DNA of 64,000 bases from NCBI RefSeq assembly GCF_031834595.1, contig NZ_CP115541.1, forward strand, positions 2,033,501 to 2,097,500, read 5' to 3'. The stretch is from Stenotrophomonas oahuensis. GTDB taxonomy: Bacteria > Pseudomonadota > Gammaproteobacteria > Xanthomonadales > Xanthomonadaceae. Each line of letters opens with the position of its first letter. Position 1 is the first letter of the stretch. This document shows, piece after piece, positions 26,624 through 36,072 of this stretch. The translations under genes were made by a program, and so were the position numbers. The notes under the pieces are model-generated. The model was not told the DNA's origin. It was given only the letters and a program-made list of their open reading frames with translations, and did no database searches.

Positions 26624-27336
26624 GCGCCCCGCTCAGCGCGCTGGTGGTGGAAGACGTGCCGCTGGCCAGCGCCAAGCTGGTGCGCCTGCTGGACGCGCAT
26701 GCCGACATCCGCGTGGACGGCACGGCACGCAGCGTGGCCGAAGCCGACGCTTTGCTGAAGGCACGCCGCTTCGACCTGCTGCTGCTGGACATCCAGCTGC
26801 CCGATGGCGACGGCATGGCGCTGGCCGCGCGCTGGCCGGCAATGGCCACCCGCACCATCTTCATCACCGCCCACCACCAGCACGCGCTGCGTTCCTATGC
26901 GCTCGGGGCGGCAGACTATCTGCTGAAGCCGGTCGACGCCGATCGCCTGGCCATGGCACTCGACCGCACGCGGCGATTGATCGCCCCACCTCCGCCGGCA
27001 ACGTCGGGCGAGGGGCTGGCGGTGAAGCAGGGTAGCCGCACCGAGTTCCTCGACCCGGCCCGGATCGACTACATCGACATGGCCGGCCATTACGCCTGTG
27101 TCCATGTAGGTGCGCAGGTGCACCTGCTGCGCGAAAGCATCACCGAGCTGGCTGCACAGCTGGGAGGTGCGGGTTTGCTGCGCGTGCATCGCTCGGTGCT
27201 GGTAAATCCGCAGCGGGTATATGCGTTGTGCGAGCGGCGTAATGGCGACGCGATGTTGGAACTGGCTGGCGGTGTGCAGCTGCCACTGAGTCGCACCTAT
27301 CGGAAAGCCTTGGAGGACGCGCTGCGCGCGCGCTGA
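26620..27336 (+). CDS. LytTR response regulator
   Basis: A 238-residue regulator. The receiver domain (1-120) has the acidic pair ED at 11-12, phospho-acceptor Asp57 in LLLLDIQLPDGDGM, Thr in IFITAHH and Lys in LLKPVD. From about 138 the LytTR DNA-binding domain shows AVKQGSRTEFLDPARIDYIDMAGHYACVHV and LLRVHRSVLVNPQRV, the usual helix-strand set. GTG at 26620 overlaps the kinase stop (GTGA). Its targets are likely close by; the adjacent hydrolase is a candidate. LytTR sites are not visible without a consensus. Confidence 0.88.
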   Translation: MSAPLSALVVEDVPLASAKLVRLLDAHADIRVDGTARSVAEADALLKARRFDLLLLDIQLPDGDGMALAARWPAMATRTIFITAHHQHALRSYALGAADYLLKPVDADRLAMALDRTRRLIAPPPPATSGEGLAVKQGSRTEFLDPARIDYIDMAGHYACVHVGAQVHLLRESITELAAQLGGAGLLRVHRSVLVNPQRVYALCERRNGDAMLELAGGVQLPLSRTYRKALEDALRAR

Positions 27337-27448
27337 CACGGTTGGTGCCAGTGCGCGCCCGGTTGGCACCATGGCAGGGCGAATCGAGTGTCGCCGAATA
27401 GGTCCCGACCTCATGATTGCCGGCCATGATCAATCAGAGGCCCGGTCC

Positions 27449-28792
27449 ATGCGCGTGTGCTTTTCCTTGCTGATGTGGGCGCTTGCCGCGCCATTGGGTG
27501 CTGCCGAACTGCACGTTGGGGTATTGGAAGAAGGGGCCGATCGCGTTCCGCAGATCCGCGTGACCGGACTGGGTGCCACCGAGCCGGTGGAACTACGCCT
27601 GGACATGCACGATGCGCGCGGACAGCGCTGGCAGTCGCGCGCGCTGCTGCGTGCGGACCTGGAGGGAGTGATGGACACGAAGGTGGCCGCAGCGCAGCAG
27701 GGAACCTACCGTGGCGTGGATGCCAGTGGCCTGATCTGGTCGATGCGGCCGGAAAGTGGCAACGGCAGTCCCAGCCCGTTGCCGCAGCGCATGCAGCCCG
27801 GCGCCCTCACCTTCGCGCCGGTGCCGATGCGGCTCTCCGCCTATCGCAATGGCCAGTTGCTGGGCGAACACACCCTGCTGCGTCACTTGTCCACTCCAGC
27901 GGTGACGGCCCGCGAAGTGCGCATCGGCGGGGTAACGGCGCGGCTGTACCTGCCCGGACCGACGGACGCCAGCGGGAATCCCCGACCGGCCGTCATCACC
28001 CTGGGCGGAGCTGAAGGCGGCATCGACAGCGCCAGCGCCTATGCGTCCTGGCTGGCCAGCAATGGCTACGTCGCCTTGGCAGTGGCGTACTACCGCGTAC
28101 CTGGGCGGCCGAAGGACCTGATCGGCGTGCCTATCGAACCGGTACTGCAGGCGGTGGACTGGCTGCAGCGGCAACGCGGGGTGGACCCGCAGCGGATCGG
28201 GGTGATGGGCGGGTCGTGGGGCGGCATCGTGGCGATGGCGGCTGCGGCGCATGACCCACGCATTCGTGCCGTGGTGTCGTGGGTCGGCAGCCCTGCGCCG
28301 TTCCGGGGCATTGCGCGTGATGTGCCGCCTGCGGATTTCCGGGGTGTGGACCTGCCGGCGCTTTCATACCGGGGACAGTCGCTGGGGTATCTGCCCTTCG
28401 ATGAAGGTGCCGACTGGTCGCGTCCGACGGCGCAGCAGGCGCAGGTCCTGGAGCACGCGATGCTGCCGATTGAACGCATCAACGGGCCAGTGATGCTTGT
28501 GGCTGGAGGCGATGACCAGCTGGGCGACTCGGCGCGGATGGCCGCGGTGGCGCAGCGCTGGCTGCGCGAGCGGCGCTCCATTCCGCAGCCGGATGAAGTG
28601 GCTTACTTCGCGGATGCCGGGCATCTGATTACGCCGTTCCTGCAGCCCACGACCTTCCGCCATCAGACCGGCCCGTACATTCCGGTCGGTGGTACGCCGG
28701 AGGGGTATGCATGGGCGGATCGGGAGTCGGGGCCGCGGGTGTTGGGGTTTTTGGGGCGGGCGTTGGGGGCTGGGGGTACTGCGGAACGATGA
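27449..28792 (+). CDS. Secreted acyl-CoA thioesterase/BAAT-like hydrolase
   Basis: A 447-residue alpha/beta-hydrolase with a signal peptide (SLLMWALAAPLGAAE). Residues about 25-150 resemble the BAAT/acyl-CoA thioester hydrolase N-terminal beta domain (VEGVMDTKVAAAQQGTYRGVDASGLIWSM is typical). The C-terminal hydrolase domain has the nucleophile Ser256 in GGSWGG, an acid in GGDDQLGDS and His in DAGHLI. Secretion is unusual since acyl-CoA is not expected in the periplasm, so another ester, perhaps of a bile-acid- or lipid-type compound, is more probable. AGAGG eight bases upstream supports the start. Lies 112 bases after the two-component pair on the same strand, which may control it. Confidence 0.85.
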   Translation: MRVCFSLLMWALAAPLGAAELHVGVLEEGADRVPQIRVTGLGATEPVELRLDMHDARGQRWQSRALLRADLEGVMDTKVAAAQQGTYRGVDASGLIWSMRPESGNGSPSPLPQRMQPGALTFAPVPMRLSAYRNGQLLGEHTLLRHLSTPAVTAREVRIGGVTARLYLPGPTDASGNPRPAVITLGGAEGGIDSASAYASWLASNGYVALAVAYYRVPGRPKDLIGVPIEPVLQAVDWLQRQRGVDPQRIGVMGGSWGGIVAMAAAAHDPRIRAVVSWVGSPAPFRGIARDVPPADFRGVDLPALSYRGQSLGYLPFDEGADWSRPTAQQAQVLEHAMLPIERINGPVMLVAGGDDQLGDSARMAAVAQRWLRERRSIPQPDEVAYFADAGHLITPFLQPTTFRHQTGPYIPVGGTPEGYAWADRESGPRVLGFLGRALGAGGTAER

Positions 28793-28801
28793 TGGTGGTG
28801 C

Positions 28802-28824
28802 AGCCACGCAGGGCGTGGCTCTAC
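28802..28824 (-). repeat. GTAG-type hairpin
   Basis: Minus-strand GTAG followed by stem AGCCACGC / GCGTGGCT, located between convergent genes. Same stem as at 6323 and 61672. Confidence 0.75.
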
Positions 28825-28828
28825 GCGG

Positions 28829-29218
28829 TTATTCGCCTTGGTATTGTTTTTCTTCTACGAGGTGCGAGCCGGCGATGCGGTTGATCTCGTTCTTCACTTT
28901 TACCCGCTCGCCATTGGTGCCGTAGACGCCGCGGGCCAGCTGGATGAAGTCGTCATCGAAGGTCTGGGCGGCTTCCTTGTCGCGCAGGCGGTCCTGGATG
29001 TCCCACATGCGTTCGTTGATGACCTTCAGCTGCGACTTCAGCGCGTCCAGGCCCGGCTGCGCGGACAGCTGCTGGTGCCACAGCGGCAGCAGGCCATCCA
29101 GCTCGGTGCGGACATTGGCGACCTTGCCGGCATCGGTGATGCGCTCGGCCTTGATTTCCAGAATGGTGATCTTGTCGATCAGTTCGCCAATCGACACCGG
29201 GGTCAGGATCGCGTCCAC
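28829..29218 (-). CDS. DUF6165-type small helical protein
   Basis: A 129-residue soluble, mostly alpha-helical, charged protein: SIGELIDKITILEIKAERI at 9-27, KVINERMWDIQDRLRDKEA near 65-85 and RVKVKNEINRI near the end. It matches a small conserved family known mainly as a domain of unknown function (DUF6165) found in proteobacteria, sometimes near LPS or cell-surface sugar genes. The longer helices could pair as a coiled coil. It is convergent with the BAAT-like hydrolase and divergent from the TorF-type porin gene. Function not assigned. Confidence 0.75.
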   Translation of the reverse strand: MDAILTPVSIGELIDKITILEIKAERITDAGKVANVRTELDGLLPLWHQQLSAQPGLDALKSQLKVINERMWDIQDRLRDKEAAQTFDDDFIQLARGVYGTNGERVKVKNEINRIAGSHLVEEKQYQGE

Positions 29219-29393
29219 GTGATTCTCGCTGCAGGATTCAAGGCCCCCATGATACCGCGCGTGAGCTGAAGGCTCCGTCGCGGTCTTTACGTGGAATTTG
29301 CGCCGTGGCTGCCCCGCGCGAATGGCTCCGTTATGCCCGTGCTGGCGACACTGGGCGCTTCAACGGCGTGGCCGTTTTCTGGAGTGTTTCAAC

Positions 29394-30101
29394 GTGGCAA
29401 AGCAGGCAGCAGGGCGCACGATGCGCCGCATGGGGGCGCTGGTGATCGGCATGGCGATCAGTGGTTCGGCGCTGGCCGGCGTGGACGGCAACGCGACATT
29501 GACCACCGACTATGTCTGGCGCGGCAGCTCGCAGACCCTGGAAGACCCGACCGTGCAGGCTGGCGTCAAGCTCAGCAGTGAGTCCGGCTGGTACGGCTCG
29601 GTCTGGGGCTCGGGCGTGTCTTTCGAGCCGGACGCCGGCGCACGCAGCGAGTTCGACTTCGTGGCGGGCTGGGGCGGTTCGCTCTCGGAAGACTGGGCCC
29701 TGGACGTCAACCTGACCCACTACATGTACCCGTCCACCGACCAGGGTGTCGATCTGGACTGGACCGAGCTCAACGGCACCGTGACCTTCAAGGGCAACTA
29801 CTGGCTGAGCATGGGCGTGTCCGACGACGCGCTGGCGTCTGATACCACCGGTACCTACGCCCAGCTCGGCGCGCGTTTCCCCATCAACGATCAGTGGCGC
29901 ATCGAAGCTGCCGTAGGCCAGTACTTCCTGGACAAGGAGTACGCCGACGATTACCTGCACGGTCAGCTGAGCGCCATCTGGAAGGTGCATGGCCCGTGGG
30001 AACTGCGCCTGACCGCGCACGACACCGACAATGCAGGCAAGCGCCTGTTCGGCAGCAACGCCGGTTCACGGGTGGAGTTCGCGATCCAGACCGCGTTCTG
30101 A
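29394..30101 (+). CDS. TorF-family putative porin
   Basis: A 235-residue predicted outer-membrane beta-barrel. The signal peptide is VAKQAAGRTMRRMGALVIG to SGSALA, and the mature start GVDGNATLTTDYVWRGSSQT is the hallmark of the TorF (TIGR02001-like) family, followed by alternating strands such as WYGSVWGSGVSF and EFDFVAGWGGSLS and an end VEFAIQTAF with a terminal Phe. The family is linked with tetrathionate or small-molecule uptake in some species but is mostly uncharacterised. The GTG at 29394 has GGAG at the right distance; internal ATGs at 29421 and 29430 would shorten the signal peptide. Confidence 0.78.
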   Translation: MAKQAAGRTMRRMGALVIGMAISGSALAGVDGNATLTTDYVWRGSSQTLEDPTVQAGVKLSSESGWYGSVWGSGVSFEPDAGARSEFDFVAGWGGSLSEDWALDVNLTHYMYPSTDQGVDLDWTELNGTVTFKGNYWLSMGVSDDALASDTTGTYAQLGARFPINDQWRIEAAVGQYFLDKEYADDYLHGQLSAIWKVHGPWELRLTAHDTDNAGKRLFGSNAGSRVEFAIQTAF

Positions 30102-30144
30102 GGGGTACCACCGGGTGCGCCGGGCCTGTGCCCGGCGACCCCGC

Positions 30145-31311
30145 TCAGCGCTTGCGCAGGCCCCAGGCCAGCAGCGCCATCATCGCCACGGTCGCGCCGG
30201 TCAGGCAGACGCCGGTCCAGCCGAAGCGCTGGTACATCTGCGCCGAGACCAGCGAACCCAGTGCGCCGCCGATGAAATACCCGGTGATGTAGCCGGCATT
30301 GAGCCGGTTACGTGCTTCAGGGCGCAAGGCGAACACCACGTTCTGGTTGCTCACGTGCAGCAGCTGCGCGGCCAGGTCGAGCACGATCACACCGACCAGC
30401 AGCGCGATCAGCGAGTGCGCGGAGAACCCCAGCGGCAGCCACGACGCCGCCAGCAGCACCAGCGCCACCGTGGTGGCCAGACCGGCCTTGCCACGATCGG
30501 ATAGACGCCCGCCAATACCTGCGGCCAGCGTGCCGGCCGCGCCTACCAGTCCGAACAAGCCGATGGTGGCGTCGCTGTAGTGGTAGGGCTCGGCCGCCAG
30601 CAGGAACGCCAACGGCGTCCAGAAGATGGCGAACATCGCAAAGCTCAGCGCGCCCAGCAGCGTGCGCAGGCGGAACACCGGTTCCTGCGCGAACAAGGTG
30701 CCAATCGAGCGCAGCAGTGCGAAGTAGCCCAGCCCGGCATGCTCATGGAAACGGGGCAGAGTGCGATACAGCGCCAGCGTGGTCAGCACCATCGCTCCCG
30801 CGGCCATCCAGTAGACCGTGCGCCAGTCGCCCAAGGAGGACAGTGCGCCAGCGACGGTGCGTGCCAGCAGAATGCCCAGCAGCAGCCCGCTCATCATCAC
30901 GCCGACCACGCGGCCGCGCTCTTCCGGCCGGGCCAGGGTGGCGGCGAACGGCACCAGCACCTGCGCCACCACCGAGAACAGGCCGGTCAAGGCGGTGCCC
31001 ACCACCAGCCACAGGAACTGCTGGCTAAGTGCACTGATCACCAGGCCGGCCGCCGACAGCAAGGACATCACCACGATCAGCCGACGGCGCTCGAACATGT
31101 CGCCCAGCGGCACCAGCAGGATCACCCCCAGCCCGTAGCTGAGCTGCGCGGCGGTGACCAGCATGCCGGCCCGCGCAAAGCTGATGTCGAGCGACTCGGC
31201 GATGGTGTGCAGCAGCGGCTGGGCGTAATAGTTGCTGGCCACCGCCACACCCGTGGCGAAGGCCATCAGCAACACCTGCCAGCGGCTCAGCGGCGCATGC
31301 GTCTCAACCAC
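30145..31311 (-). CDS. MFS transporter (YnfM/AraJ-like)
   Basis: A 388-residue carrier with 12 predicted helices. Helix 1 holds LLMAFATGVAVASNYYAQPLLHTIAES, the stretch after helix 2 is VPLGDMFERRRLIV (motif A of the major facilitator superfamily), and helix 7 starts a second half with FWTPLAFLLAAEPYHYSDATIGL. The opening N-YYAQPL motif is common to a subgroup of sugar or drug efflux carriers such as YnfM; substrate is unassigned. Its start overlaps the DUF1456 gene by eight bases, so it is translationally coupled to it. Confidence 0.82.
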   Translation of the reverse strand: MVETHAPLSRWQVLLMAFATGVAVASNYYAQPLLHTIAESLDISFARAGMLVTAAQLSYGLGVILLVPLGDMFERRRLIVVMSLLSAAGLVISALSQQFLWLVVGTALTGLFSVVAQVLVPFAATLARPEERGRVVGVMMSGLLLGILLARTVAGALSSLGDWRTVYWMAAGAMVLTTLALYRTLPRFHEHAGLGYFALLRSIGTLFAQEPVFRLRTLLGALSFAMFAIFWTPLAFLLAAEPYHYSDATIGLFGLVGAAGTLAAGIGGRLSDRGKAGLATTVALVLLAASWLPLGFSAHSLIALLVGVIVLDLAAQLLHVSNQNVVFALRPEARNRLNAGYITGYFIGGALGSLVSAQMYQRFGWTGVCLTGATVAMMALLAWGLRKR

Positions 31312-31771
31312 GGACGCGCAGGGTCAGTCCCTTCAGGAAGTTGCGCAGCATCTGGTCGCCGCAGGCGCGGTAATTCTTATGGTCCGGCTGACGGAACAGG
31401 GCGGACAGTTCCGGCTTGGAGACAGGGAAGCCGGCGCTTTCGAAGATGGCATGCATGTCCACGTCCTTCAGTTCGAAGGCCACGCGCAGCTTCTTCAGTA
31501 CCAGGTTGTTGGTGATGCGCTTTTCCACCGGACGCAGCGGCTGGCTTTCGTCGCGGCCGCGGTAGTGCACGATCAAGCCGTCCAGGAAGTGGGCCAGGCT
31601 GCGGTCATCACAGGCGATGAAGCCGGCCTCGTCTTCCTTGCGCAGCCAACCGGCCACATCGGCCGGGTCCACCACGAATGCCGGGTCGGCCAGGGCACAG
31701 GTGTTGGCGACCATGGTGTCGCTCAGGTCGAGCATGTAGCGGATGCTGCGCAGTACATCGTTGTTGATCAT
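31304..31771 (-). CDS. yehS: DUF1456 family protein (YehS-like)
   Basis: A 155-residue soluble protein of the DUF1456 family (E. coli YehS): two repeats of a helix-turn module, each beginning with a short motif (NDVLRSIRYMLDLSDTMV and the later RITNNLVLKKLRVAFELKDVDM), separated by a charged linker. The end PELSALFRQPDHKNYRACGDQMLRNFLKGL is family-typical. The function is unknown. It overlaps the MFS gene by eight bases. Upstream sits a divergent secreted-protein gene. Confidence 0.85.
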   Translation of the reverse strand: MINNDVLRSIRYMLDLSDTMVANTCALADPAFVVDPADVAGWLRKEDEAGFIACDDRSLAHFLDGLIVHYRGRDESQPLRPVEKRITNNLVLKKLRVAFELKDVDMHAIFESAGFPVSKPELSALFRQPDHKNYRACGDQMLRNFLKGLTLRVRG

Positions 31772-31928
31772 GGGGGTTCCAGTACCGCCGGCGCGGCTGC
31801 GCGGCTGGCTGCCATTTTACCCCGGGGCGGCCGGTTGCCCCGGTTGCAGTCGTTACGGCTGTCATCTGGCTGCCATGAAAGTGAAGCACAGTGCCGGCCT
31901 CAGGCATCAATTCCAGGTGGAGCGGGCA

Positions 31929-32411
31929 ATGCGCAGGTGGCAGGTACTGGCGGGTGTGGGCATGGTCTGGCTGGCCGCAACGGCCGCCGCGCAGGCCCCG
32001 TATGTGGCAATCGAGCAGCGCGTGGACCCGCAGGCGCTGGCCGAGGTGGGGCTCACCCCCAACCAGCTGCAGACCCTGAACCGCCTGCTGCGTGAGGCCG
32101 AGCAGCAGGCTCCGGCCGCGCCTGCGCCGGTCGCGCCGGTTCCGGCACAGGCCCCGACGGCAGCCCCCATGTTCGCCGGCCTCGACGACGGTCCCATCGA
32201 AGCCCATGTCACCGGAACGGTGGACGGCTGGCAGCCGGGCACCGTGTTCAGCCTCGACAACGGCCAGCAGTGGCAGGTGCTCAAAGGTGACATGAAGCTC
32301 AAGAAGCCGGTCATCAACCCCGCCATCGTGGTGGTGCCGGGCATCGCCGGGCGCTGGTTCCTCCAGGTCGACGCAGACCTGCCCAAGGCGCGCGTGTTCC
32401 GCATCCGCTGA
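31929..32411 (+). CDS. Secreted proline-rich protein, unknown
   Basis: A 160-residue exported protein: signal peptide MRRWQVLAGVGMVWLAATAAAQA, then a helical segment (DPQALAEVGLTPNQLQTLNRLLREAEQQ), an Ala/Pro linker (about 60-80) and a small beta domain (IEAHVTGTVDGWQPGTVFSLDNGQQWQVL) ending FRIR. The last part resembles short OB- or SH3-like folds found in various periplasmic proteins. The start is chosen at 31929 because AGGTGGAG precedes it; ATG at 31875 is in frame but would add a non-signal leader. No function assigned. Confidence 0.72.
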   Translation: MRRWQVLAGVGMVWLAATAAAQAPYVAIEQRVDPQALAEVGLTPNQLQTLNRLLREAEQQAPAAPAPVAPVPAQAPTAAPMFAGLDDGPIEAHVTGTVDGWQPGTVFSLDNGQQWQVLKGDMKLKKPVINPAIVVVPGIAGRWFLQVDADLPKARVFRIR

Positions 32412-32484
32412 GTCCGCCAGCGCGGGCAACACACGCGCGTTCATCCAGTGCGAAAATGGGCGGGACTTCTCACGGAGACCCGCG

Positions 32485-33231
32485 ATGACCCGTACTGCCC
32501 TGATCACCGGTGCCACGTCCGGCTTTGGTGCCGCTGCCGTCCATTGTTTCGCCAAGGCCGGCTGGCGCGTGATTGCCACCGGCCGCCGCGCCGAGCGCCT
32601 GCAGCCGCTGGTGGACGCTTATCCGGGCCTGGTGCACGCGGCCGCCTTCGACGTGCGCGACAGTGCCGCGATGGAAGCGGCGCTGGCCGCGCTGCCGGCT
32701 GAGTTCGCCGGCATTGACCTGCTGGTCAACAACGCCGGCCTGGCCCAGGGCACCGCCCCGGCCCAGAACGCCTCGCTGGACGACTGGCGCACCATGATCG
32801 ACACCAACGTCACCGCGCTGGTCACCCTGACCCACCGCCTGCTGCCGCAGCTGGTGCAGCGCAAGGGTGCGATCATCAACATCAGCTCGGTCGCCGGCGT
32901 GTACCCGTACCCGGGCGGCAACGCCTACGGCGGCACCAAGGCCTTCGTCAGTCAGTTCTCGCTGGGGCTGCGCGCCGACCTGCACGGCACCGGCGTGCGT
33001 GTGACCACCATCGAGCCGGGCATGGCCGAAACCGAATTCACCGTGGTCCGCACGCATGGCGACCAGGCGGCCTCGGACAAGCTCTACAGCGGAGCCAATC
33101 CGATGACCGCCGAGGACATCGCCGAGCAGATCTTCTGGGTCGCCAGCCTGCCGGCGCACCTGAACATCAACCGCCTCGAAGTAATGCCGGTGACCCAGTC
33201 GTTCGCCGGCTTCCAGGTCGCGCGCGACTGA
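32485..33231 (+). CDS. ydfG: Short-chain dehydrogenase, YdfG-like
   Basis: A 248-residue NADP-dependent Rossmann oxidoreductase. Cofactor binding GATSGFGAA (about 8-16), Arg pair in TGRRAER (NADP preference), NNAGLAQG, catalytic Ser in ISSVAGVYPYPGG, Tyr/Lys in AYGGTKAF. The PYPGGN stretch and EVMPVTQSFAG end closely match E. coli YdfG, the L-allo-threonine/3-hydroxy-acid dehydrogenase. Reaction: NADP-linked oxidation of serine and 3-hydroxyacids. It stands alone; a GTAG hairpin and a bidirectional terminator follow. The start has GAGACC just upstream. Confidence 0.9.
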   Translation: MTRTALITGATSGFGAAAVHCFAKAGWRVIATGRRAERLQPLVDAYPGLVHAAAFDVRDSAAMEAALAALPAEFAGIDLLVNNAGLAQGTAPAQNASLDDWRTMIDTNVTALVTLTHRLLPQLVQRKGAIINISSVAGVYPYPGGNAYGGTKAFVSQFSLGLRADLHGTGVRVTTIEPGMAETEFTVVRTHGDQAASDKLYSGANPMTAEDIAEQIFWVASLPAHLNINRLEVMPVTQSFAGFQVARD

Positions 33232-33239
33232 GAAACCGC

Positions 33240-33264
33240 GTAGCGACGCGCCATGCGCGTCGTC
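33240..33264 (+). repeat. GTAG-type hairpin
   Basis: GTAG then CGACGCGC / GCGCGTCG, directly after ydfG and before its terminator. Confidence 0.7.
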
Positions 33265-33281
33265 CGCACCGTCGGAAAAAG

Positions 33282-33307
33282 AAAAAGCCCCGCAAGCGGG
33301 GCTTTTT
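33282..33307. terminator. Bidirectional intrinsic terminator
   Basis: Stem AAAAAGCCCCGC / GCGGGGCTTTTT between the convergent ydfG and SPOR genes. Confidence 0.88.
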
Positions 33308-33357
33308 CATGGCTCAAGGCCAACCGTTACAGCAAAGGGCTCAAAGGCCAATGTCGG

Positions 33358-34206
33358 TCACTGCGCCTTGATTGCCATCGCCTGCATGCCGCTGCTGGAC
33401 AGCTTCTGCTTGGCCTCGGCCAACTCGCCGGCGGTGCCATACGGCCCCATCCGCACGCGGTACACGGTCTTGCCGCTGATCTGCGCCGACTCTACCCGTG
33501 CCGCCAGGCCCAGCATCGCCAGCTTGGCCTTGGTCGCCTCGGCATCGCCGGAGGCCCCGAAGGCACCGGCCTGCAGGATGTAACGCACGTTGCTGTCAGC
33601 AGCCGGAGCCGTTGTCGTTGCGGCGGCGGCGGAAGCGGGCTCAGCCGGCTTCGGTGCCGCCACGGCGGGGGTGGCGGCCGGGGTTGCGGCGACCGCCGCC
33701 GGGCGCTCGCTCACCGGAGCCGGCATTGTCGTCGCCGCCGGCGCGGTGGACGCAACCGAGGTGGAGGTCGCCGCGGCCGCCGGTACCGGGCGACCTTCCA
33801 GGGCCGCCTGCGCGCGCTGGGCTTCCGCCTTGGCGCGACGCTGTTCTTCCGCACGCGTGCTGGCCGCCAGTTCCGCGTCCGACATTTCCACTTCCTTGCC
33901 GGGCAGCAGGGTGTAGAAGTCGTACTGGGTGGCCGCCGGCTTGGCCGGTTCGGCGGGCTTGGTCGCACCCGGGCGCGGCAGCTCGGTGCCCACGTCGGTG
34001 TCGGCGTCGCTCACCGGGGCCGGCTGCGCGTTCGGGTTCGGCTGCGGGCCGACCCGCAGGAAGCCGTCACCTTCGCTCTTGAACAGGTTCGGTGCCGCGA
34101 GGAACACCACTGCGGCAATCGCCACGCCGGCCACCAGCCACACCCACCCGGGCGTGCCTTGGCTGCTGTTGCGCCGTGCCTGACTCTTGCCGCGTCGTGC
34201 TGCCAT
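33358..34206 (-). CDS. SPOR-domain inner-membrane protein (FtsN-like)
   Basis: A 282-residue bitopic protein. A basic cytoplasmic tail (MAARRGKSQARRNSSQ) is followed by one helix (WVWLVAGVAIAAVVFLA, about 22-38), a long Ala/Pro-rich linker of about 150 residues and a C-terminal SPOR domain (from about 205: VRYILQAGAFGASGDAEATKAKLAML). SPOR binds denuded peptidoglycan strands at the division site. The layout resembles FtsN, but the helical FtsA- or FtsWI-contact segments of E. coli FtsN are not obvious. It lies 18 bases after argS on the same strand, a pair common in gammaproteobacteria. Confidence 0.88.
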   Translation of the reverse strand: MAARRGKSQARRNSSQGTPGWVWLVAGVAIAAVVFLAAPNLFKSEGDGFLRVGPQPNPNAQPAPVSDADTDVGTELPRPGATKPAEPAKPAATQYDFYTLLPGKEVEMSDAELAASTRAEEQRRAKAEAQRAQAALEGRPVPAAAATSTSVASTAPAATTMPAPVSERPAAVAATPAATPAVAAPKPAEPASAAAATTTAPAADSNVRYILQAGAFGASGDAEATKAKLAMLGLAARVESAQISGKTVYRVRMGPYGTAGELAEAKQKLSSSGMQAMAIKAQ

Positions 34207-34224
34207 TTACTGCTACTCCAGTGA

Positions 34225-35910
34225 TTACATTTTTTCCGGGGCGGAAACGCCCAGGAGCTTCAAGCCATTGGCCAGCACCTGGCGCGCCGCGCACGCCAGC
34301 GTCAGCTTGGCATTGCGCTCGGCATCGTCAGCCACCAGCACCTGCGTGCCGTGATACCACGTGTGGAAGGCGTGCGCCAATTCACGCAGGTACTGCGCGA
34401 TCAGGTGCGGTTCCAGTGCAATACCCGCCGCTTCCACCACTTCCGGGAAGCGCGACATTTCCACCATCAGCCACAGCGAAGCGTCATCGCCCAGCGTGGC
34501 CAGCGCCGCGGCGTCACCCTGGCTGAAGCTCAGGCCCTTTTCCTGGGCCTGGCGCAGCAGGCTGCACACGCGGGCGTGCGCATACTGCACGTAGAACACC
34601 GGATTGTCATTGCTCTGCTGGCGGGCCAGATCGATATCGAAGGTCAGCTGCGAATCCGGCTTGCGCGCAATCAGGAACCAGCGGGTCGCATCGCGGCCGG
34701 CTTCGTCGATCAGGTCGCGCAGGGTCAGGTAGCTGCCGGCACGCTTGGACAGCTTCACTTCCTCGCCGCCGCGCATCACCGTCACCATCTGGTGCAGCAC
34801 GTATTCCGGCCAGCCCTTGGGAATGCCCACGTCCAGCGCCTGCAGGCCGGCGCGCACGCGTGCCAGCGACCCGTGGTGGTCCGCACCCAGTTCGGTGATG
34901 GCGCGCTCGTAGCCGCGCTGCCACTTGCTCAGGTGGTAGGCCACGTCCGGCAGGAAGTAGGTGTAGGTGCCGTCGGACTTGCGCATCACGCGGTCCTTGT
35001 CGTCACCGAAGTCGGTCGAGCGCAGCCACAGCGCGCCGCCTTCCTCATAGGTATGGCCGGCCGCGTTCAGCTGGGCCACGGTCTCTTCGACCTTGCCGTC
35101 CTTGTACAGCGAGCTTTCCAGGAAGTAGATGTCGAAATCCACCCCGAATGCCGCCAGGTCCTGGTTCTGCTCGTTGCGCAGGTAGGCCACGGCGAAGCGG
35201 CGGATGCCGTCCAGGTTGTCCGGATCGCGCTCGCCGACCACGGTGTGGCCTTCCAGCTCGACCTTGGCCCCGGCCAGGTAGGCATCGGCCACGTCCTGGA
35301 TGTAGTCGCCGCGGTAGCCCGCTTCCGGCCAGCCGGCGTCGTCAGGCTTCAGGCCTTTGGCGCGGGCCTGGGTGGACAGGGCCAGATTTTCGATCTGAAC
35401 GCCGGCGTCGTTGTAATAGAACTCGCGCTTGGCGTTCCAGCCGTTGGCGTCCAGCAGGCGCGCCAGGCAGTCGCCGATGGCGGCGGCCCGGCCGTGACCG
35501 ACGTGCAGCGGACCGGTCGGGTTGGCCGACACGTATTCCACGCCCACGGTGCGGCCGTTGCCGCTCAGGTTGTGGCCGTAATCAGCCCCTTCCTTCAGCA
35601 CGAAGGCGGCCTCGCGCTGGTAGGCGCTGGCAGCCAGGCGGAAATTGATGAAGCCCGGGCCGGCAATGTCCACGCCGGTCACGTCGTCGCTCTTCGGCAG
35701 TGCATCGACCAGAGCCTGGGCCACGGCGCGCGGATTGCTGCGCGCGGCTTTGGCCAGCAGCATCGCGGCATTGGTGGCGAAATCGCCGTGCTCACGGGTC
35801 TTCGGGCGTTCCACCACGAAGTCCGGGGTGAGGGTATCGGCCGGCAGCGTACCGTTGGCACGCAGGGCTTCAATGCCCTGGTTGATCAGGGCGCGGAGGA
35901 GATTTTTCAC
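34225..35910 (-). CDS. argS: Arginyl-tRNA synthetase
   Basis: A 561-residue class I aminoacyl-tRNA synthetase, within the usual range. HIGH-type motif [18 protein letters not shown] at about 125-142; the KMSKS position holds VKLSKRAG (about 385-392), and an N-terminal Add-1 domain begins [15 protein letters not shown]. The C-terminal anticodon-binding domain has [15 protein letters not shown]. Charges tRNA-Arg. It is followed by the SPOR gene, and preceded by a short region with a GTAG hairpin. All parts look intact. Confidence 0.95.
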   Translation of the reverse strand: MKNLLRALINQGIEALRANGTLPADTLTPDFVVERPKTREHGDFATNAAMLLAKAARSNPRAVAQALVDALPKSDDVTGVDIAGPGFINFRLAASAYQREAAFVLKEGADYGHNLSGNGRTVGVEYVSANPTGPLHVGHGRAAAIGDCLARLLDANGWNAKREFYYNDAGVQIENLALSTQARAKGLKPDDAGWPEAGYRGDYIQDVADAYLAGAKVELEGHTVVGERDPDNLDGIRRFAVAYLRNEQNQDLAAFGVDFDIYFLESSLYKDGKVEETVAQLNAAGHTYEEGGALWLRSTDFGDDKDRVMRKSDGTYTYFLPDVAYHLSKWQRGYERAITELGADHHGSLARVRAGLQALDVGIPKGWPEYVLHQMVTVMRGGEEVKLSKRAGSYLTLRDLIDEAGRDATRWFLIARKPDSQLTFDIDLARQQSNDNPVFYVQYAHARVCSLLRQAQEKGLSFSQGDAAALATLGDDASLWLMVEMSRFPEVVEAAGIALEPHLIAQYLRELAHAFHTWYHGTQVLVADDAERNAKLTLACAARQVLANGLKLLGVSAPEKM

Positions 35911-36005
35911 AAGGCCTGCTTTGAGACTGGAGCGGCGGAATCGGCAATTTTAGCCCAGATGGGCCCCAAACCATTGAACCGCCCCCCAGCAAGGGGGGTA
36001 ACCCG

Positions 36006-36028
36006 GTAGCGCCGGCCGTTGGCCGGCC
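36006..36028 (+). repeat. GTAG-type hairpin
   Basis: GTAG then CGCCGGCC / GGCCGGCC, lying between radC (36073) and argS. Confidence 0.72.
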
Positions 36029-36072
36029 CACGACGAACCGTCTAATACCTCGACCTGACCGCCCCGTTCAGC

